From an uncultured bacterium (GTDB taxonomy: Bacteria > Actinomycetota > Coriobacteriia > Coriobacteriales > Coriobacteriaceae), in the NCBI GenBank assembly GCA_905215115.1, contig CAJMOP010000029.1, positions 1 to 19,073 of the forward strand: a stretch of DNA of 19,073 bases. Reading direction: 5' to 3'. The notes beneath the pieces were generated by a model. That model made no database searches. It saw only the letters and a list, made by a program, of their open reading frames with translations, and was not told the DNA's origin. The position numbers and the translations under genes are program-made. Positions 14,529-19,073 of the stretch are shown here, piece after piece; positions within the stretch are counted from its first letter, which is position 1; each line of letters starts with the position of its first letter.

Positions 14529-15965
14529 ATGCGTGAAACAACATCATTGCCACGTCTCACCGCCGCCGCCCTCTCACGCGCGCTTAATCTGGAGCAGGGC
14601 AGCCGTCTACTCACCGTCCGTCTGCCTGGCGCCATCGACTGTAAGGCGCTTCGTGAATGTTTCAGCCTGAACAGCAACGGCGTACCCGATATTTGCGAGC
14701 TTGAACCCGGCAGGCAGGGCGCGGGCAATGGCGATGCGGCTCCGGTGTTTATCGACGCATCGGGGTATTACCGTACGGGCAAACACGACATCGAAAAAGA
14801 ATGTATCGCCTTGATCGATTACTTAGAGCCCGGCTACCTCGATTTCTGTGACTGGGGTCCCTTTATTTGGTGTCTGTATGCGCTCGCCCTTTCGAATCGC
14901 ACTCGCGCAGCCGTAGTGCTGCCCGCCGACCTACTCGATAAAGCCGAGCAGGCGCGCACGATCCTGATACGCGAAGGACTCATCGAGAGCGTCGTGTATT
15001 TGCCACTTTCTGAACCCAGGCCCTACATGACAAGCGCGCTTCTCATATTGTCTTCAGGAAATCGCAGCGTTGCATTTCGCAGCGCAATCGAATCCGGGCC
15101 GCGTTTTCGATATGTGACAGAAACATCGTATTACTCAGATATCACCTTTTCCATCTCCCCCGACTGGGCCCGCATTGATACCAATACGCCCAGATCAACG
15201 CCTATCGAAACGTCCACTTTTGCCACGCGTGAATTGCTGCTGCATCGCGCAGCCCTCTCAAAAGGCAAAATCAGCCTTATCAGCCTCACCCGAAACTACA
15301 GGGCTACGCTCGGTGACGCTTTTACGCGAGTAGCTCCATTTATGCCCCGCGAGAGCACCACATCAAACGACATTGATGCAATCGAGGTACGCCGCATCTC
15401 ATCTCAGGATTTTCAAGATGGCAACCTTCTACCCGCATATGCTGTAGAGAGTGCAAATAGCTCGGATTCCAAAATCGTAAAGGTGAACCCCAGCGTTCTC
15501 GATCGATATGAGCTCCGCGCTGGAGATATCGTCATGCCACGCATGCTGGGTCGCTACGGCGCGTCCAACCTGCTCGTCGTCAGCGCCGATGACGCGAAGC
15601 AACACCTAGTTGCTTCGCATAACACCACCGTCATTCGCCCGTCGTTCCAAACGATGACCGAAGAGGAGCGCGTAGTGTTTTCGGAGATAATCGTTGGATA
15701 CCTTACCGAAGGCCATGGGGCACAGCTGATTCAAGCATTAACCGAAGCAGCCAGCATCCGCGCCATCCGCCCTAACGACCTGTTCGAGATCGAAGTCCCG
15801 CCAGCGCTCGACCCGCGCACGCGCGAGTACAGCGAATCCATCAATCGCTTTGCCGAGGTCGTAGAAACAAAGAAACAAGCCGAGGCTGCCGTCGCCCAAG
15901 CCCAGCGCAACCTCGAAGTCGCAAAAAAGACCATCACCGAAGTGCTCGACCAAATCTGCGAGTAA
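14529..15965 (+). CDS. Degenerate HsdM / HsdS-like fusion protein, type I restriction-derived
   Basis: A 478-residue protein. Residues about 105-185 follow the C-terminal part of an HsdM-type N6-adenine methyltransferase fold: FIWCLYALALSNRTRAAVVLPADLL, then ILIREGLIESVVYLPL, then TSALLILSSGNRSVAF. These correspond to the strands after the NPPY motif (GRaaiVLP, IRkkLiexxlIexVIxLP, IPxxILVL). The FxGxG SAM motif and NPPY are both missing, with no room for them in the first ~100 residues, so catalysis is unlikely. Residues about 250-440 resemble an HsdS target-recognition domain (IRRISSQDFQDG, LRAGDIVMPRM, ASHNTTVIRP, AIRPNDLFEIEVPP), and about 440-475 forms a coiled coil as in HsdS. No hsdR is present. 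It is divergent from the coupling-ATPase cluster. DNA recognition without modification is the best guess. Confidence 0.75.
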   Translation: MRETTSLPRLTAAALSRALNLEQGSRLLTVRLPGAIDCKALRECFSLNSNGVPDICELEPGRQGAGNGDAAPVFIDASGYYRTGKHDIEKECIALIDYLEPGYLDFCDWGPFIWCLYALALSNRTRAAVVLPADLLDKAEQARTILIREGLIESVVYLPLSEPRPYMTSALLILSSGNRSVAFRSAIESGPRFRYVTETSYYSDITFSISPDWARIDTNTPRSTPIETSTFATRELLLHRAALSKGKISLISLTRNYRATLGDAFTRVAPFMPRESTTSNDIDAIEVRRISSQDFQDGNLLPAYAVESANSSDSKIVKVNPSVLDRYELRAGDIVMPRMLGRYGASNLLVVSADDAKQHLVASHNTTVIRPSFQTMTEEERVVFSEIIVGYLTEGHGAQLIQALTEAASIRAIRPNDLFEIEVPPALDPRTREYSESINRFAEVVETKKQAEAAVAQAQRNLEVAKKTITEVLDQICE

Positions 15966-15988
15966 CACATAGGCAGCAGTAACGCCCC

Positions 15989-16023
15989 AAGCCGGCGGCG
16001 GGACCAGCTCCTGCCGCCGGCTT
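15989..16023. terminator. Strong hairpin between convergent genes
   Basis: AAGCCGGCGGCGGGA and TCCTGCCGCCGGCTT form a 15-bp stem, one pair being G-U, with a 5-nt loop. It lies 23 bp after the 478-aa gene stop and 11 bp before the AbiEii-type gene end, so it can serve both strands. The T-tract is poor on both sides. Confidence 0.65.
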
Positions 16024-16034
16024 AACTGTCTGGG

Positions 16035-16925
16035 CTACTCCCATCCCGTAGTCTGGGGATTCCATTTGCGCACATTCTCCGAACGATCGAAGCACGGAGC
16101 ATACAACCGATTGACGACCTCTTCTGCTCCAGTGATACTCCCCGCGAGATCAAGTACCCCCGCCTGCCTAGCCATCTTTACATACTGCGCAGAACCATTT
16201 TGTTTCCACCAGAGAGGCGCCACGAACTCTTCCGGCATTGCCACCTTGCGGACAGACGCTTCTTTCTCGACTCTCTCGATAAGTGTAGCCCCATCGATGA
16301 AGCAAGTTTTCGCGTACACCAAGATGTCGACTATATCCTTGATTCGCGAAGAGGCACGGCCCTCATGCATCTCTATCATTGCGAGCAATTTATCTGCAAG
16401 GGCGCTCTCCACTCGGCATACTCGATAGTCGCAGACTGGGAGCCCCTCGATATTCAAACGATCGATCGGCGCGAGAACCTCAGGCTCAAGTCCCCGCACT
16501 TCATCAATTACCAAGTCAATTGAAATTGGCTGTAGCTTCTTGGTTCCCATAAAGGGGGTGAACCATACCTTAGCACCGCACCGATACTCATCTTCTTCTT
16601 TGATCTGCTCTGCACGATCAAAGACAAACGAAACGAAATCCTCCAGATCAATCGAAGCCGCCCGCACCAGATCGGCAACAGCCTCTTCGAGGCTCTCCTC
16701 TTGAGCAACCAAGTCAATATCTCTTGTGACACGCGCATCGAGCGTTCGCGCCAGGACGCTTTGACCACCTTTAAGCACAAAACGGCAGTCATCTTCTGAA
16801 AAAACGCGACATAGGAAGCGATGAAAGTAGAAACCAACGATTGCCCGATTAGTATCCATTGGTGATTCTCTTGCGGCATTCCTAACAGCCATCTCCAATG
16901 CGGCAGGCGTTTTGTACTTCACCAT
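16035..16925 (-). CDS. abiEii: AbiEii-type nucleotidyltransferase toxin
   Basis: A 296-residue protein of the AbiEii/MNT-like nucleotidyltransferase family, toxin of a type IV-class abortive-infection pair. The active-site entry FVLKGGQSVLAR at 49-60 is followed by TRDIDLV at 67-73 (acidic pair Asp69 and Asp71), a third acidic residue in SIDLV around 135-139, and the family helix LADKLLAMIEMHEGRASSRIKDIVDIL at about 176-202. Full length compared with known AbiEii proteins. GGAGG lies two bases before ATG 16925, tight; GTG as the next codon gives better spacing. The gene follows its antitoxin by 15 bp, the usual AbiEi-AbiEii order. Expected action: transfer of nucleotides to tRNA or another target during phage infection, halting growth. 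Family certain, substrate inferred. Confidence 0.93.
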   Translation of the reverse strand: MVKYKTPAALEMAVRNAARESPMDTNRAIVGFYFHRFLCRVFSEDDCRFVLKGGQSVLARTLDARVTRDIDLVAQEESLEEAVADLVRAASIDLEDFVSFVFDRAEQIKEEDEYRCGAKVWFTPFMGTKKLQPISIDLVIDEVRGLEPEVLAPIDRLNIEGLPVCDYRVCRVESALADKLLAMIEMHEGRASSRIKDIVDILVYAKTCFIDGATLIERVEKEASVRKVAMPEEFVAPLWWKQNGSAQYVKMARQAGVLDLAGSITGAEEVVNRLYAPCFDRSENVRKWNPQTTGWE

Positions 16926-16940
16926 GTCCTCCGTTTCGCA

Positions 16941-17564
16941 TTACCCGTTCAGTACCATCAGCAAAGGCGCCATCAGCTCGCGTCGTTTGGCGGTTTTAGA
17001 GTTCTCTTCTACAAGATCCTTCAGCCGTTGTATATCGAGTCCACGTCCAAGCGCGTCGTGATAGGCATCGATAATTAATGAGGGATCCTCGCAATCGAGG
17101 CAAAGATCGACAAGCGTGCGCTCGGGTTTAGTTACCGGCAGGCCGTCGAGCCAAACGATGTCCCGCTCAGCAATCTCGCGCTTTACAAAAGAAAGGGATT
17201 CGTTTCTTGTATTGATACGCATGGGCGCGGTCATCCTGTAGGGTGACAGATAGAAATCGCCCATTTGCTGTAGGTTCGCCGCTGTCGTACCGCTCACGGC
17301 GATGCCATCCCACTGACGTTTTCTCTCCCACGCGCAAAGGGAGGGATTGGTGAGCTTCCAAAAGGCGTTGAGTTCATCGGTGTCTCGGCGCTGCGTTCCA
17401 GACATCCGGTAGGCGCCGTGGCATATCCGTTCAAGACGCCCTGCGCGGCATGAGTGCGCCAGCGCATCTCGAGAGATGTCCATGCGAGCCGCCTGGGCCG
17501 TGGTGAACACGCCCTCGCTCTCGGAAAGCTCGCTTATCGCCGTTATGTTGCTAAAGTACTTCAT
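16941..17564 (-). CDS. abiEi: AbiEi-type antitoxin, transcriptional repressor
   Basis: A 207-residue protein from ATG 17564 (MKYFSNITAISELSESEG). The open frame extends 17 residues further, but those codons overlap the promoter. Residues about 15-50 form the winged-helix domain (GVFTTAQAARMDISRDALAHSCRAGRLERICHGAYR), which in this family binds inverted repeats and represses the operon. The C-terminal half, with VSGTTAANL, RINTR, VWLDGLPVTKPERTLVDLCLD, is the antitoxin domain that neutralises AbiEii. The wording TKPERTLVDLC is a family signature. It is the first gene of the toxin-antitoxin operon. AbiEi acts by affecting toxin function without stable binding in known type IV systems. Confidence 0.92.
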   Translation of the reverse strand: MKYFSNITAISELSESEGVFTTAQAARMDISRDALAHSCRAGRLERICHGAYRMSGTQRRDTDELNAFWKLTNPSLCAWERKRQWDGIAVSGTTAANLQQMGDFYLSPYRMTAPMRINTRNESLSFVKREIAERDIVWLDGLPVTKPERTLVDLCLDCEDPSLIIDAYHDALGRGLDIQRLKDLVEENSKTAKRRELMAPLLMVLNG

Positions 17565-17570
17565 GCTGCA

Positions 17571-17598
17571 ATTGTAGGATATTTTCATACTTTTGCAA
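17571..17598 (-). promoter_or_regulatory. abiE promoter, probably leaderless
   Basis: On the minus strand TTGCAA (17598-17593), a 16-bp spacer and TACAAT (17576-17571) form a good sigma-A promoter. Only six bases separate TACAAT from ATG 17564, so transcription would start at or next to the A of the start codon. There is no ribosome binding site, consistent with a leaderless mRNA. Confidence 0.6.
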
Positions 17599-17683
17599 CG
17601 TGATTTTTGATCCATTAGATCCGTTTGCCTTGTTTACCCCATTTCTGACGCCGTTTTGCACCGGCACCCCATCCCCCGCTATT

Positions 17684-17863
17684 GAGGTCTAATACTTTTC
17701 CGCGAAGTGAACGGCTGTTTTTGGACCTCTGAAACATCCGCATTTTTCGGCGGCAAAATCGTGGGATTTCAGCATTGAAACCGCAGGAAGCGGCACCTCT
17801 AAAGTGTCGATGCTTCGGGGGTCCGTTTTCACTCATTCACTTCTCGGAAAAGTATTAGACCTC
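17684..17863. repeat. 180-bp element with 27-bp inverted ends (MITE-like)
   Basis: The left arm 17684-17710 (begins GAGGTCTAATAC) and the right arm 17837-17863 are reverse complements at 26 of 27 positions. The interior holds further pairings: GGACC/GGTCC inside the arms, CTGAAA/TTTCAG and CCGCaggaaGCGG. The flanks read GCTATT on the left and GCTATC on the right, a possible imperfect target duplication. No credible ORF lies inside. It looks like a non-autonomous mobile repeat or a family of structured intergenic elements. Only one copy is in the window. Confidence 0.75.
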
Positions 17864-17973
17864 GCTATCAGCTATCCCAAAGATCAGACCGCCCCTCCTT
17901 CACGCCACGCAAAACCTGCCTTTTCTGCCCCTGCCCGCCTCCGCACCACCCAAAAACTCATCCAACATTAATC

Positions 17974-18001
17974 TTGGCTCAAGAATCGCTTAATCTATAA
18001 C
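17974..18001 (+). promoter_or_regulatory. Promoter of the DUF4342 gene
   Basis: TTGGCT (17974-17979), 16 bp, TATAAC (17996-18001). The implied leader is about 105 nt and GC-rich, with CCGGGCaaatcGCCCGG as a hairpin and GGGGCGGC/GCCGCC pairing. AAAGGAC precedes ATG 18115. Confidence 0.55.
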
Positions 18002-18114
18002 CTGCACTATAGAGTTCGACCAAGGGCGGGGCGGCACCACGCAGGCCGCCGAACGCAACGCTCGTGCCCGGGCAAATCGCCCGGCGTCGCGCCCATCGAA
18101 CGAAAGGACAGGTC

Positions 18115-18657
18115 ATGGACGACCTCGAAAAAGTTGAAACCATCCGCACCAAGTGCAACGTGAGCTACACCGATGCCAAGGCCGCGCTCGACGCCTCCGA
18201 CGGCAACGTTCTGGACGCCATCATTTGGCTCGAGTCGCAGGGCAAGACCCAGACCACGTCGGCGCACGCCGCCACCGAGTCCGCGCCGGCCGACGAGCCC
18301 TCGGCCGAGATGGTCGCCGCGCAGGTCGCCTACGAAAAGTCGAGCGAAAAGACCGACTTCTCCAAGAAGATGGACGGCGTGTGGGAGTACCTCAAAAAGC
18401 TCTTCCGTCTGAGCCTGGACACCAAGTTTATCGCCACGCGCCGCGACGCGATCATCCTCAACATCCCCATCCTGATCCCCATCGTCGCGCTGTTTGCCTG
18501 GGGCGCCACGATTTGGCTGATGCTCATTGGCCTGTTCTTTGGCATGCGCTACCGCATCGATAGCGACGGCGACGTGCCCGGCAGCATCAACACCCTGATG
18601 GACAGCGCTGCCAATGCCGCGGACGACATCAAGCAAAATCTCAACGACGACAAGTAA
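18115..18657 (+). CDS. DUF4342 domain protein with UBA-like head and membrane segment
   Basis: A 180-residue protein with AAAGGAC about 7 nt before its ATG. The first ~42 residues (EKVETIRTKCNVSYTDAKAALDASDGNVLDAIIWLE) match the UBA/TS-N-like helical fold of DUF4342 proteins. An alanine-rich, charged linker follows, then an amphipathic region KKMDGVWEYLKKLFRLS and a hydrophobic stretch at about 112-144 that spans the membrane once or as a hairpin. The function of the family is not known. It directly precedes a two-component regulator with an 18-bp gap, suggesting a shared transcript. It appears chromosomal and ordinary, marking the right boundary of the accessory island. Confidence 0.88.
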   Translation: MDDLEKVETIRTKCNVSYTDAKAALDASDGNVLDAIIWLESQGKTQTTSAHAATESAPADEPSAEMVAAQVAYEKSSEKTDFSKKMDGVWEYLKKLFRLSLDTKFIATRRDAIILNIPILIPIVALFAWGATIWLMLIGLFFGMRYRIDSDGDVPGSINTLMDSAANAADDIKQNLNDDK

Positions 18658-18675
18658 TCGCAGACGGGGGCACGT

Positions 18676-19073
<398 letters not shown>

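Noticed and set aside
17615..17836. 73-codon minus-strand frame
   Set aside because: It mostly translates the 180-bp inverted-repeat element and lacks a ribosome binding site.

Overview
The window looks like an accessory defence island in a high-GC Gram-positive gut bacterium. Collinsella or another Coriobacteriia is my best guess. That is inferred from the GC-rich coding style, strong AGAAAGGAG-type ribosome binding sites and the general gene repertoire; no 16S or other taxonomic marker is present. The right end (about 17.97-19.07 kb) carries ordinary chromosomal genes: a DUF4342 protein and an OmpR-family response regulator cut off by the window edge. The left edge carries the start of a phage tail gene, read from the minus strand. 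Between these lies a series of restriction, abortive-infection and mobile-element-like modules.

Region 1 (266-6391, minus strand) is a complete four-gene restriction-modification operon of the LlaJI/BsuMI type. It has two adjacent, paralogous, compact cytosine-5 methyltransferases, a McrB-like AAA+ NTPase, and a DUF2357 protein with a PD-(D/E)XK nuclease core. Reading frames overlap or nearly touch, and a TATAAT box precedes the first gene. Region 2 (6.4-9.66 kb, plus strand) starts with about 0.9 kb of gene-poor DNA containing a LacI-type palindrome and GC-rich hairpins. It then holds an inverted, truncated second copy of the DUF2357 nuclease C-terminus (about 76% identical over 135 residues), followed 39 bp later by a SIR2-family putative NADase. 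After it come inverted repeats, a perfect 36-bp palindrome and a 28-codon ORF with an excellent ribosome binding site that looks like the beheaded start of a lost gene.

Region 3 (9.66-16.03 kb) holds a small two-helix membrane protein and then an unusual minus-strand cluster. That cluster comprises a 305-aa protein with a CPYC motif, a VirD4/TraG-type (CD1115-like) coupling ATPase without its membrane anchor, a ClpP-like serine protease with an intact triad, and an unrecognised charged protein. No relaxase or mating-channel gene is present. Divergent from this cluster is a 478-aa protein that appears to fuse the C-terminal part of an HsdM-type N6-methyltransferase fold, without SAM or catalytic motifs, to an HsdS-like target-recognition domain with a terminal coiled coil. 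I consider this five-gene divergent cluster the best candidate for an undescribed system.

Region 4 (16.03-17.6 kb) is an AbiE-type toxin-antitoxin pair on the minus strand, with a promoter that predicts a leaderless antitoxin mRNA. A 180-bp element with 27-bp inverted ends follows, then the core genes. All calls come from reading the sequence. Family assignments are motif-based and no database was searched.
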